DNA of 21,327 nucleotides, taken from contig JBFWIM010000020.1 in the NCBI GenBank assembly GCA_050255995.1, positions 1 to 21,327 on the forward strand. Reading direction: 5' to 3'. Of the stretch, positions 1 through 7,800 are shown piece by piece; within the stretch, counting starts at the first letter, position 1; each line of letters starts with the position of its first letter. The DNA is from Intestinibacillus sp050255995 (GTDB taxonomy: Bacteria > Bacillota > Clostridia > Oscillospirales > Butyricicoccaceae). Below the pieces are notes generated by a model, which ran no database searches, was not told the DNA's origin, and was given only the letters and a program-made list of their open reading frames with translations. The position numbers and the translations under genes are program-made.

Positions 1-1
1 C

Positions 2-961
2 TGGCAGGGCAAAATCCTGACCGAACGGCAGTGTTTCTCGCGAATCGGCATGGCGTATTTTATCCTGACCGTGCTGACCAGCGCGTTGCAGGCGCTCGGC
101 GGGCTGGCTGTCTTTCTGGCTGCGCCGAAGGCTGGCACCGGCAGCTGGCAGATGTGGGTGGCGTCGTTTTTGCCGATGTACGGCATCGCGGTACCGGTCT
201 GCGCCGCGATGATGAGAAGAGTGCCCAGCCGCGCGCCGGAGACGCATTCTTTGGGCGCGGGGCGGTTTGGAAAATATTTTTTGATGAGCATCGGCATTCT
301 GTATGCGGGCAACTTGATCGGCGTCCACGTGATGAACTGGATCGGGCTTCTGCGGGGGGCGCCCGTCGATAACAGCGTGGAGACGCTGCTGGAGAATTCC
401 AGTTTGCTTATGAATTTTCTTGTGACAGCGCTGATCGCGCCGATTATTGAAGAATTTCTGTTCCGCAAACTGCTGATTGACCGTACCCGGCAATTCGGCG
501 AAGGGCTGGCGGTGGTGCTGTCCGGCCTGCTGTTCGGATTGTTCCACGCCAATCTGTATCAGTTTTTTTATGCCTTTGGCCTAGGCATGCTGTTTGCTTA
601 CTTGTATATTCGTACCGGCCGTCTGCGGTATCCGATCGCGCTGCACATGCTGATTAATTTTATGGGCGCAGTGCTGGCGCCGCTTGTGGAGCGGCTCGCC
701 GGACAGAGCGATATCACAGACCCGTTCACCGCGCTGCAATTGCGGCCGCAGCTGTTTTTGGTCACGGTTTATGGGATGGCGCTGTTCGGATGTGCCATCG
801 CAGGCGCGCTTCTTCTTCTGCTGCATTTTCGACGGCGGATTCTGCTGCCGGGTGAATGCCCGCTGCCGCGAGGTACACGGCTGAAGACGATCTTTGTCAA
901 CACCGGCATGATTTTGTTTCTGCTGTCTATTTTTGGGCTGTTCGTCTACTATTTGTGGTAA
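2..961 (+). CDS. CPBP-family intramembrane metalloprotease (5' partial)
   Basis: Polytopic membrane protein of the CPBP (CAAX protease/bacteriocin-processing, Abi) family. Seen: hydrophobic segments throughout and the three family motifs in order. These are EEFLFR (Glu134-Glu135 counted from the ATG at 50), FGLFHANLYQF with the second-motif His, and HMLINF with the third-motif His and Asn. Family knowledge: these residues form a membrane-embedded metalloprotease site; substrates are usually unknown. The frame is open to the left edge with no stop, and the residues before the ATG at 50 (LTERQCFSRIG) look like the usual N-terminus of the family. There is no ribosome-binding site before that ATG, so the true start probably lies outside the window. 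The stop codon touches a bidirectional terminator. No substrate or neighbour-based role can be assigned. Confidence 0.85.
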   Translation, partial: WQGKILTERQCFSRIGMAYFILTVLTSALQALGGLAVFLAAPKAGTGSWQMWVASFLPMYGIAVPVCAAMMRRVPSRAPETHSLGAGRFGKYFLMSIGILYAGNLIGVHVMNWIGLLRGAPVDNSVETLLENSSLLMNFLVTALIAPIIEEFLFRKLLIDRTRQFGEGLAVVLSGLLFGLFHANLYQFFYAFGLGMLFAYLYIRTGRLRYPIALHMLINFMGAVLAPLVERLAGQSDITDPFTALQLRPQLFLVTVYGMALFGCAIAGALLLLLHFRRRILLPGECPLPRGTRLKTIFVNTGMILFLLSIFGLFVYYLW

Positions 962-1000
962 AAAACGGCCTGCGTATCCTTGGATACGCAGGCCGTTTTT
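961..1000. terminator. Perfect bidirectional intrinsic terminator between convergent genes
   Basis: Nineteen bases (961-979), a two-base centre, and their exact reverse complement (982-1000). The A-run at one end and T-run at the other give a U-tract on either strand. It serves both the CPBP gene and the convergent glycosyltransferase gene. Its first base is the last base of one stop codon and its last base is the first base of the other. Confidence 0.9.
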
Positions 1001-2136
1001 CAGTTTGCCGCCATGGTCAGGACAAAATCCGCCAACCGCTCCGTCGCATTTGGATGGCCGATTGCGCGCATGGTTTCGCGCACGGTTTGCAGACGCGCCG
1101 GATTGGTGAACAGGTGATAGACCGCCTCGTCGATGGGAAAGGTCTTGGTCACGAGCGAGGCAATGCCGTTGTTGAGCAGGAATTCCACGTTGCGTTCCTC
1201 ATGTCCGGGGATCGGATCAACGAGGATCATGGGCAGGTTTTTGGCGAGCGCTTCGGATACGGTAAGTCCGCCGGGCTTGGTGACAATGCAGTCCGCCGCG
1301 CTCATCATAATCTCGACATTGTCCACAAAGCCGTAAGGGTACAGCGTGCACGGCCCTTCAAAGGAATTCAGCATTTCCGTCAGCTGCTGATACTGTTTTT
1401 TGTTCCTGCCGCAGACGGCGAGCAGCTGGAACGGCAGCCCGACCGATTGCAGCTGAGTAATCAGCTTTTTATTGTTGGAATATCCCATGCTGCCGCCCAT
1501 CATCAGGATCGTCGGAAGCGTCGGCTCAATGCCGAGCTGTGCGCAGGCGTCCCGGCGGCTGATCTCATGGTTGAACTTTGGGTGAATCGGGATGCCATAG
1601 GGGAGCAGCCGGTCGGCGGCGATACCGCGCTTGACGGCAAGATGGCTGATGAGTTCGCTTGCCGTGACGATGTGCTCAATTTGCGGTACGTCTTCCCAGT
1701 AGGGGTGCATGGTGTAGTCGGTCACGATGCCGACCGCAGGGGCGGTCACCATTTGGTGCTTTTTCATCTCGTTGACGAGCTGTGCCGCAAAAACATGCGT
1801 GCACACAATGGCGTCCGGCGCAAAATCGGAAATGACCCGCTCAAACTTGGTTGTGCCCAGCGCATTGACGATGTTGATGATGTTCAGTTTGGGGATGCTG
1901 AAATAGCTCTGCCCATGGTTTTCCGCCAGAGCGTAACACAGCCTGTACAGCTCCGGCGTGTGCTTGGATGAAAACAGGTAGCCCTTGTCAATCGTGTGCT
2001 GCACTGCGCGGTTAATGTATTTATAGATGTCCAGCGTGAGCGGTTCTGCGCCCTTGGCAGCCAGCATATCGCTCACTGCGCGTGCGGTCGCATGGTGGCC
2101 GAAACCGGCCGTCACGGACAGGATTAGAACTTTCAT
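1000..2136 (-). CDS. UgtP-like processive diacylglycerol glucosyltransferase (MGDG synthase family, GT28)
   Basis: Membrane-associated glycosyltransferase expected to transfer glucose or galactose from a UDP-sugar to diacylglycerol, making glycolipids and lipoteichoic-acid anchors. Seen: 378 residues, the normal length. The N-terminal half has the MGDG-synthase signature (MKVLILSVTAGFGHHATARA), where the GFGHH loop binds the acceptor side. The C-terminal GT28 half has MMGGSMGY and KPGGLTVSEALAKNLP, which bind the nucleotide sugar. The start at 2136 is set by GGGAGG eight bases upstream. It lies downstream of spoVG on the same strand but behind a terminator, and a TTGCTT-17-TACAAT promoter sits in that gap. 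B. subtilis UgtP is the best-known relative; which sugar or lipid is used here cannot be read from the sequence. Confidence 0.85.
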   Translation of the reverse strand: MKVLILSVTAGFGHHATARAVSDMLAAKGAEPLTLDIYKYINRAVQHTIDKGYLFSSKHTPELYRLCYALAENHGQSYFSIPKLNIINIVNALGTTKFERVISDFAPDAIVCTHVFAAQLVNEMKKHQMVTAPAVGIVTDYTMHPYWEDVPQIEHIVTASELISHLAVKRGIAADRLLPYGIPIHPKFNHEISRRDACAQLGIEPTLPTILMMGGSMGYSNNKKLITQLQSVGLPFQLLAVCGRNKKQYQQLTEMLNSFEGPCTLYPYGFVDNVEIMMSAADCIVTKPGGLTVSEALAKNLPMILVDPIPGHEERNVEFLLNNGIASLVTKTFPIDEAVYHLFTNPARLQTVRETMRAIGHPNATERLADFVLTMAAN

Positions 2137-2162
2137 AGGAACCTCCCTCTCTACAAATGAAT

Positions 2163-2191
2163 ATTGTACCGTATTTGCATAAAAAAAGCAA
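2163..2191 (-). promoter_or_regulatory. Candidate promoter for the UgtP-like gene
   Basis: Read on the minus strand: TTGCTT (2191-2186), a 17-base spacer, TACAAT (2168-2163). The -10 box is good and the -35 matches only in TTG. The -35 lies within the T-tract side of the spoVG terminator. This is the only plausible promoter in the short gap. Confidence 0.45.
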
Positions 2192-2213
2192 GCGTCCGGC
2201 CCGCCGAACGCTT
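2181..2213 (-). terminator. Intrinsic terminator after spoVG
   Basis: Minus-strand hairpin with ten-base arms (2213-2204 and 2199-2190, one G-U pair) and a four-base loop. It is followed by GC and seven Ts. It ends the spoVG transcript 19 bases after the stop codon. Confidence 0.85.
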
Positions 2214-2231
2214 GAAAGGAGGAGAAGTGGT

Positions 2232-2492
2232 TTATTGTTTTATCGTATTGCGGTATTCGGTAATCACGCGGTCTTCCAGTTTGTCGCGCAGCTCGTTGCC
2301 GATGGGATGCACGATGTCCCGGTATTTGCCGTCCGGCATGCGCCGGGAAGGCATGGCAAGGAACAGCCGGTCCTGCCCGTCAATCAGCTTGATGTCGTGA
2401 ACGGCAAAAGTGCCGTCAAACGTGATCGACACCAGTGCTTTCAATCTTCCTTCGTTCTCAAAATGGCGGAATTTGATGTCTGTGATTTCCAT
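2232..2492 (-). CDS. spoVG: SpoVG family RNA-binding regulator
   Basis: Small cytoplasmic regulator first known from sporulation in Bacillus (septation, stage V) and later shown in other Firmicutes to bind nucleic acid and act globally. Seen: 86 residues. It opens with MEITDIKFRHF and carries the conserved core IKLIDGQDRLFLAMPSRR followed by DIVHPI, which is typical of the whole family. The start is supported by AAAGGAG about ten bases upstream. The gene is monocistronic: it has its own terminator and is transcribed divergently from murC across 116 bases. In Bacillus its promoter is SigH-dependent; I cannot confirm a SigH site here. Confidence 0.93.
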   Translation of the reverse strand: MEITDIKFRHFENEGRLKALVSITFDGTFAVHDIKLIDGQDRLFLAMPSRRMPDGKYRDIVHPIGNELRDKLEDRVITEYRNTIKQ

Positions 2493-2530
2493 GATTCAGG
2501 TCTCCTTTAAAAAATGTCGGTTTGGTGCGA

Positions 2531-2566
2531 TTGACTATTTATATTTTGGTCAAAGTATCATATAAT
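2531..2566 (+). promoter_or_regulatory. Candidate murC promoter with overlapping inverted repeat
   Basis: TTTATA (2538-2543), a 17-base spacer and a perfect TATAAT (2561-2566) precede murC. An inverted repeat TTGAC-N13-GTCAA (2531-2535 and 2549-2553) overlaps the -35 region. It could be an operator or chance in AT-rich sequence. Confidence 0.5.
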
Positions 2567-2608
2567 AATACACAGCGCAGATTTTTTTCTTATTTTGGGG
2601 GTTTCTTC

Positions 2609-3997
2609 ATGAATCAGGCTATATCCATTAAACCATATATAGAGAATCACGATATCATTCATCTGGTCGGCATCGGAGGGGTTTCCATGAACTCCCTGGC
2701 CGAACTGCTGCTGTCTCTCGGCGCCAGGGTCACCGGCTCCGACCGCACGGAAACCGCGGTCACTGACCGTCTGGAGCGTCTTGGCGCACGCATCACATAT
2801 GAACACCGGCCCGAAAACGTGGACGGTGCGGCTCTCGTCATCCGCACGGCGGCTGTCCACGATGAAAATCCGGAAATTGTCCGCGCGCGCGAGCGGCAAA
2901 TTCCGGTTGTTGAACGGGCGCAGGCCTGGGGCTGCCTGATGGAGGACTACGAGCATGTGATCTGCCTGTCCGGCACGCACGGCAAAACAACGACCACTTC
3001 CATGATGACGATGATCACGATGCAGGCGGGGCTGGACCCGACCGTTATGGTCGGCAGTCATCTGCCCGCAATCGGCGGAACGCTCCGCATTGGCGGGAAG
3101 GACTGCTTTGTCGCGGAGGCCTGCGAATACTGCAATTCCTTCCTCAATTTCCGTCCGACCGTGGCGGCGGTGCTCAATGTGGAGGCAGATCACCTCGACT
3201 TCTTTAAGGATATTGACGATATCATCCGCTCGTTCCGTTCGTTCTGCCTGCTCACGCCCGAAAATGGTGCGGTCGTCGTCAATGCGGACGACCCAAACGC
3301 TGTGCGCGCCGTACAGGACATCCCGCGCACAGTCATCACTTTTGGCGCGGATGCGGGCGCGCATGTGCATCCGGATAACATTCGTATCCGCAACGGTTAC
3401 TACAGCTTTGACGTATTGGTCGGCGGCGAACGGTTCACTTCGGTGGAGCTCTCGGTGCCCGGTTTTCATAATATGATGAACGCGCTGGCTTGCTGTGCCA
3501 TCTCATCGTTTCTGGGAATTGATCCGGAGCAGGTGAGCCTGGGATTGTCAGCCTTTACGGGTTCCTCGCGCCGTTTCCAGCTGACCGGGCGCCTGCCGTC
3601 GGGCGCGGTGGTTGTGGATGATTATGCGCACCACCCAAGCGAGATGCGCGCCACCCTGTCCGCTGCGCGCCAGATGGATTTTTCGCGCATTATCTGCGCG
3701 TTTCAGCCCCATACCTATACGCGCACCAAAGCGCTTTTTAACGAGTTTGTAAAAGAACTGGAGCAGTGCGACCAGGTGGTGCTTGCACCGATTTATGCAG
3801 CGCGTGAGAAAAACACCGTCGGGATATCCTCAGATGACCTCGCCGCGAAGATTCAGGGAGCGGTTTGCCTTCATACATTGGAGGAAATTGCAGACTATTT
3901 GCGGACGATTGCGCACGACGGCGACCTGATTTTGACCATGGGTGCGGGCGATATTGACCGTGTAGGGCGGCTTTTGGTTGATCAGCCAAAAAAATGA
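2609..3997 (+). CDS. murC: UDP-N-acetylmuramate--L-alanine ligase
   Basis: Cytoplasmic Mur ligase that adds the first amino acid, L-alanine, to UDP-MurNAc using ATP in peptidoglycan synthesis. Seen: 462 residues, normal length. The N-terminal UDP-binding motif is GIGGVSMNSLAELL (from residue 21). The ATP P-loop is GTHGKTTTTSM (Gly122-). The central-domain motifs are EACEYCNSF and LNVEADHLDFF, the latter with Mg-binding residues. The C-terminal domain has DDYAHHPSEM, FQPHTYTRT and TMGAGDI. The ATG at 2609 has GGGGG seven bases upstream and starts where the family starts; a TTG 87 bases earlier only adds a tail encoded by promoter DNA. It stands apart from other mur genes, divergent from spoVG. 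No terminator is evident before the next gene, which has its own promoter. Confidence 0.96.
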   Translation: MNQAISIKPYIENHDIIHLVGIGGVSMNSLAELLLSLGARVTGSDRTETAVTDRLERLGARITYEHRPENVDGAALVIRTAAVHDENPEIVRARERQIPVVERAQAWGCLMEDYEHVICLSGTHGKTTTTSMMTMITMQAGLDPTVMVGSHLPAIGGTLRIGGKDCFVAEACEYCNSFLNFRPTVAAVLNVEADHLDFFKDIDDIIRSFRSFCLLTPENGAVVVNADDPNAVRAVQDIPRTVITFGADAGAHVHPDNIRIRNGYYSFDVLVGGERFTSVELSVPGFHNMMNALACCAISSFLGIDPEQVSLGLSAFTGSSRRFQLTGRLPSGAVVVDDYAHHPSEMRATLSAARQMDFSRIICAFQPHTYTRTKALFNEFVKELEQCDQVVLAPIYAAREKNTVGISSDDLAAKIQGAVCLHTLEEIADYLRTIAHDGDLILTMGAGDIDRVGRLLVDQPKK

Positions 3998-4016
3998 TAA
4001 TTCCCTCCGAAACATC

Positions 4017-4073
4017 TTGACAATTCTGATAAACCGAAGTATCATAATGATACAAAGATTTATGCACTTTGTA
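4017..4073 (+). promoter_or_regulatory. Consensus promoter overlapped by two inverted repeats
   Basis: TTGACA (4017-4022), 17 bases, TATCAT (4040-4045). The -10 lies inside a palindrome GTATCAT-A-ATGATAC (4039-4053). A second perfect inverted repeat follows at once: TACAAAG (4051-4057), nine bases, CTTTGTA (4067-4073). The first resembles a repressor operator. The second could be an operator or a 5' stem-loop of the mRNA. Confidence 0.75.
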
Positions 4074-4101
4074 CATGATGTGTCGAAACGGAGGGAACGC
4101 T

Positions 4102-4716
4102 ATGAAAGAGAATATGATTATTACGATCAGCCGTCAATATGGCACCGGCGGCCGCGAAATTGGCAAAAAACTATCGGAGCGGCTTGGCATTGCCTATTAC
4201 GACCGTGAAATTCTCGCGCGTGCATCAAAAGAAACCGGATTTTCAGAGGAAATGTTCGACCGTTTGGACAAGCGTGCAACCAACAGCTTTCTTTATTCCC
4301 TGACAATGTTCGGTTCCACCGGCACAAACGGCATGACACTGACGGATCAGCTGTATATCGCGCAAAGCAAGGTTTTGCGTGAGTTTGCCAATAGCGGCCC
4401 GTGCGTAATCGTCGGACGTTGCGCCGATCATGTTCTGAGAGAGTACCCAAACCGATATGATTTCTTTATCCATGGTTCTCTGGAGGCGCGCATTCGCCGG
4501 ATCCAGTCCCACGGCGACTATGTGTTGAACGGCAAGAGCCCGGAAGCCGCACTGGAGAAGATGGATAAACAACGCTCTACATATTATAATTACTACACCG
4601 GCAAGGTCTGGGGCAAATGCGATCATTATGACCTTTGCATCAACGCCGGACGCATTGGCGTTGACAATTCTGTGGACGTGATACTGCACTATATCAATGC
4701 AGTGCAGAACACATAA
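4102..4716 (+). CDS. Cytidylate kinase-like family protein
   Basis: Small P-loop kinase of the cytidylate kinase-like family common in Clostridia and distinct from the housekeeping Cmk. Seen: 204 residues. The N-terminal nucleotide-binding motif is ITISRQYGTGGREIGKKLSE, a glycine-rich loop in the usual family form. It is followed by LGIAYYDREIL, then VIVGRCADHVLR in mid-protein and a lid-like region IRRIQSHGD. The ATG at 4102 follows GGAGGG at seven bases; an earlier in-frame TTG would translate the Shine-Dalgarno itself. The true substrate of this family is not established, so CMP kinase activity is inference only. It has its own promoter and is followed by a hairpin pair before convergent purL. 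Confidence 0.85.
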   Translation: MKENMIITISRQYGTGGREIGKKLSERLGIAYYDREILARASKETGFSEEMFDRLDKRATNSFLYSLTMFGSTGTNGMTLTDQLYIAQSKVLREFANSGPCVIVGRCADHVLREYPNRYDFFIHGSLEARIRRIQSHGDYVLNGKSPEAALEKMDKQRSTYYNYYTGKVWGKCDHYDLCINAGRIGVDNSVDVILHYINAVQNT

Positions 4717-4740
4717 CCCCTGCGGGAGAGAGAAGAGAGA

Positions 4741-4782
4741 AGAACGGCGGCGCGTTCCGGTAAGGGAACACGCCGCCGTTCT
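4741..4782 (+). terminator. Terminator-like hairpin after the cytidylate kinase-like gene
   Basis: Arms 4741-4758 and 4765-4782 pair over 18 positions with one C-A mismatch and a six-base loop. The following T-tract is weak (TCTGTC), so termination may be imperfect. Confidence 0.6.
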
Positions 4783-4795
4783 TCTGTCAACAGGT

Positions 4796-4827
4796 ACAGC
4801 CCCGCCGGATTACACCGGCGGGGCTGT
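4796..4827. terminator. Perfect 13-bp hairpin after purL
   Basis: Arms 4796-4808 and 4815-4827 are exact reverse complements (ACAGCCCCGCCGG) with a six-base loop. It begins seven bases beyond the purL stop on the minus strand. Neither side has a proper U-tract. Confidence 0.55.
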
Positions 4828-4833
4828 TGCGCG

Positions 4834-7800
4834 TTATTTAAAATACTGGACGCCGCTTTCAAAGAGCGGCTGATATTTTTGGCCGTAAATGTTGCGGCCT
4901 ACATAGGGGCTGAAGCGTTCGGTGTGACCCATCTTGCCAAGAACGCGGCCGTCGGGCGAGGTGATGCCCTCAATCGCGCACAGGGAACCGTTGGGGTTTG
5001 CGGCGATATCCATGGAGGGATTGCCCTCACGGTCGGTATACTGGAAGGCCACCTGGCCGCCTGCAATCAGGCCGTCAATCACATGCTGCGGGGCGACGAA
5101 GCGGCCTTCGCCATGGGAGATCGCGATGCTGTGCAGATCGCCGACCGCGCAGCCGGACAGCCACGGGCTTTTCACGGATGCGACGCGGGTCGTGACATAA
5201 CGGGACTGGTGGCGGCCGATCAGATTAAAGGTCAGGGTTGGATCATCAGCGGACATCTCGTCGCGGATCTCGCCATAAGGTACGAGACCCAGCTTGATGA
5301 GCGCCTGAAAGCCGTTGCAGATGCCGAGCATCAGGCCGTCGCGTTTTTGCAGAAGTGCATGCACGGCGTCCTTGATCGCCGGATTGCGCAGGAAGGACGC
5401 GATGAACTTGCCGGAGCCGTCCGGCTCGTCGCCGCCGGAAAAGCCGCCCGGCAGGATGACCATCTGGCTGCGGCGGATGGCGGATTCAAGCGCTTCGGCA
5501 GATTGGGCAAGCGCATCGTGCGTCAGGTTGCGCACAACGATAATTTCCGCCGCGCCGCCTGCCTTTTCAACCGCCCTGGCCGTATCGTACTCGCAGTTTG
5601 TGCCTGGGAAGACCGGGATGACGGCAAGAGGCTTCGCGGTCTTGACCGCCGGCCGGGACAGGCTCCGCTCCGTAAAGGAGACGGTTTGCAGCTTGTCGTC
5701 GGATGCCGCGGCGCGGGTCGGGAAGACGTTCTCCAGCGTACCCTCAAGCGCGGCTTTGACCTCGGAAAGCGAAACAGAAGCGCCTTCAACGGTGATTTCG
5801 GGAGCGGCGGTGGTGTGGCCGACCAACCAGTAGCCGGGCAGCGGCTCGGAAGCCTCCAGCAGGATGCCGCCGAAGTTTTTGCCGAACAGCGCCTCGACAG
5901 GGAACATGTCGTCAAATACAAAGCCGATATCGTTGCCAACCGCCATTTTCATAATGCCTTCGGCGATGCCGCCGACCGACAGCGCCCAGGCCGAAACGGC
6001 CCTGCCCTCCGCGATCAGATCCTGCACCAGCTCCCACATCTCCATAATGGAGGCATAGTCCGGCACGCCGTCGGTATCGAACTGCGCGTCGAAGCAGTAA
6101 ACCGGATGATCCGCGCCCTTGAATTCGGGAGAGATCAGCTTGTCCGCCGCCCGCGGGGCGATGGCGAAGGAAACCAGTGTCGGCGGCACGTCCATCTCGT
6201 TGTAGGAGCCGGACATCGAGTCCTTGCCGCCGATCGCGCCGAGGTGCAGTTCTTCCTGCGCCCTGTATGCGCCGAGCAAAGCGGCAAGCGGCTTGCCGAA
6301 GCGGCGGGGATCGCGGTTCAGGCGCTCAAAATACTCCTGAAAGGTGAGGTAGGCGGTTTTGTAGTCGCAGCCCGCGGCGACCAGCTTGGCGACCGATTCG
6401 AGCACCGCGCACGACGCGCCAAGGAAGGGGTTTTCCTCGGTGAAATAGGGGTCGAAACCATAGGCCATGACCGAGGCGGTCGAGCACTGGCCGTGCAGAG
6501 CGGGCAGGGTAGCCGCCATGACCTGTGTCGGCGTGAGCTGGTTTTTGCCGCCGAACGGCATGAAGACCGAGGATGCACCGATAGAGCCGTCAAACCGCTC
6601 AACCAGGCCGCGCTCCAGGCAAATACCGAGCGTGGAGGCGTGGTTTAAAAGCTGCTCGTTCAGGCTGTCGCCCGCCGGCTCACAAAAGAAGGAGGGCGCG
6701 TCCATCTTGGGAACGACGGCGTCTGCGTGCTTGGCGCAGCCGTTCGTGTTCAGGAAGTCGCGGGAAACGTCCACGATGCGCTGGCCGTTCCAGGTCATGC
6801 GCAGCCGGCCCGTATCCGTAACGGTGGCGACGACGACAGCTTCCAGATTTTCCTGACGTGCGGCCTCGATAAATTTTTCGGAGTTTTCAGGCGCAACGAC
6901 AACCGCCATGCGCTCCTGGGATTCGGAGATGGCAAGCTCGGTGCCGTCCAGACCGTCGTACTTTTTGGGAACGGCGTCGAGGTTGATGTCGAGGCCGTCG
7001 GCAAGTTCGCCGATGGCAACCGACACGCCGCCCGCGCCGAAGTCGTTGCAGCGGCGGATCATGCAGGTGACCTCCGGGTTGCGGAACAGGCGCTGGATCT
7101 TGCGCTCCTCGGGTGGGTTGCCCTTCTGCACCTCCGCGCCGCAGGCCTCAAGGGATTCCGCGGTGTGGCTTTTGGAGGAGCCGGTCGCGCCGCCGCAGCC
7201 ATCGCGGCCGGTGCGGCCGCCGAGCAGGATGACGATATCGCCCGGATCGGGTACCTCACGGATCACGTTGCAGGCCGGAGCCGCGCCGACGACCGCGCCG
7301 ATCTCCATGCGCTTGGCGACATAACCCGGGTGATAGATTTCATGAACCAGGCCGGTGGCGAGGCCGATCTGGTTGCCGTAGGAGGAGTAGCCCGCCGCCG
7401 CCGTGGTGACCAGCTTGCGCTGCGGCAGCTTGTGCGGTAGCGTCTCGGAGAGGGGAACGGTCGGATCTCCCGCGCCGGTCACGCGCATGGCCTGATACAC
7501 ATAGGAGCGGCCAGACAGCGGGTCGCGGATGGCGCCGCCGAGGCAGGTCGCCGCGCCACCGAAGGGCTCGATCTCGGTCGGGTGGTTATGCGTTTCATTT
7601 TTGAACATCAGCAGCCAGGGCTCTTTTTTGCCGTCGATCTCGGCCTCGACGCGAATGGAGCAGGCGTTGATTTCCTCGGATTCGTCGATGTTCTGCAGAT
7701 AACCGCGCTTTTTGAGCACCTTGGCAGCGGCCGTCGCAATATCCATCAGCGTGACAGGGCGCGCTGCGGCCTTCTCTTCACCGTAGACCTCGACGCGCGC

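Noticed and set aside
856..1971. 371-residue plus-strand ORF
   Set aside because: Antisense to the UgtP-like gene, with no ribosome-binding site and Arg/His/Gln-rich composition typical of a shadow frame in GC-rich DNA.
2522..2608. Upstream TTG extension of murC by 29 residues
   Set aside because: It translates the promoter and the Shine-Dalgarno; the ATG at 2609 has a proper ribosome-binding site and matches the family start.
3975..3998. Hairpin at the end of murC as a terminator
   Set aside because: The inverted repeat TTGGTT-GATC-AGCCAA is followed by A rather than T on the coding strand, and most of it is inside the coding region.
4069..4101. Upstream TTG start of the cytidylate kinase-like gene
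   Set aside because: The extension runs through GGAGGG, the evident Shine-Dalgarno of the ATG at 4102, and through the inverted repeat.
4879..6648. 589-residue plus-strand ORF opposite purL
   Set aside because: Shadow frame of a clearly functional purL; composition is Arg/Gly/Asp-rich and no family is visible.
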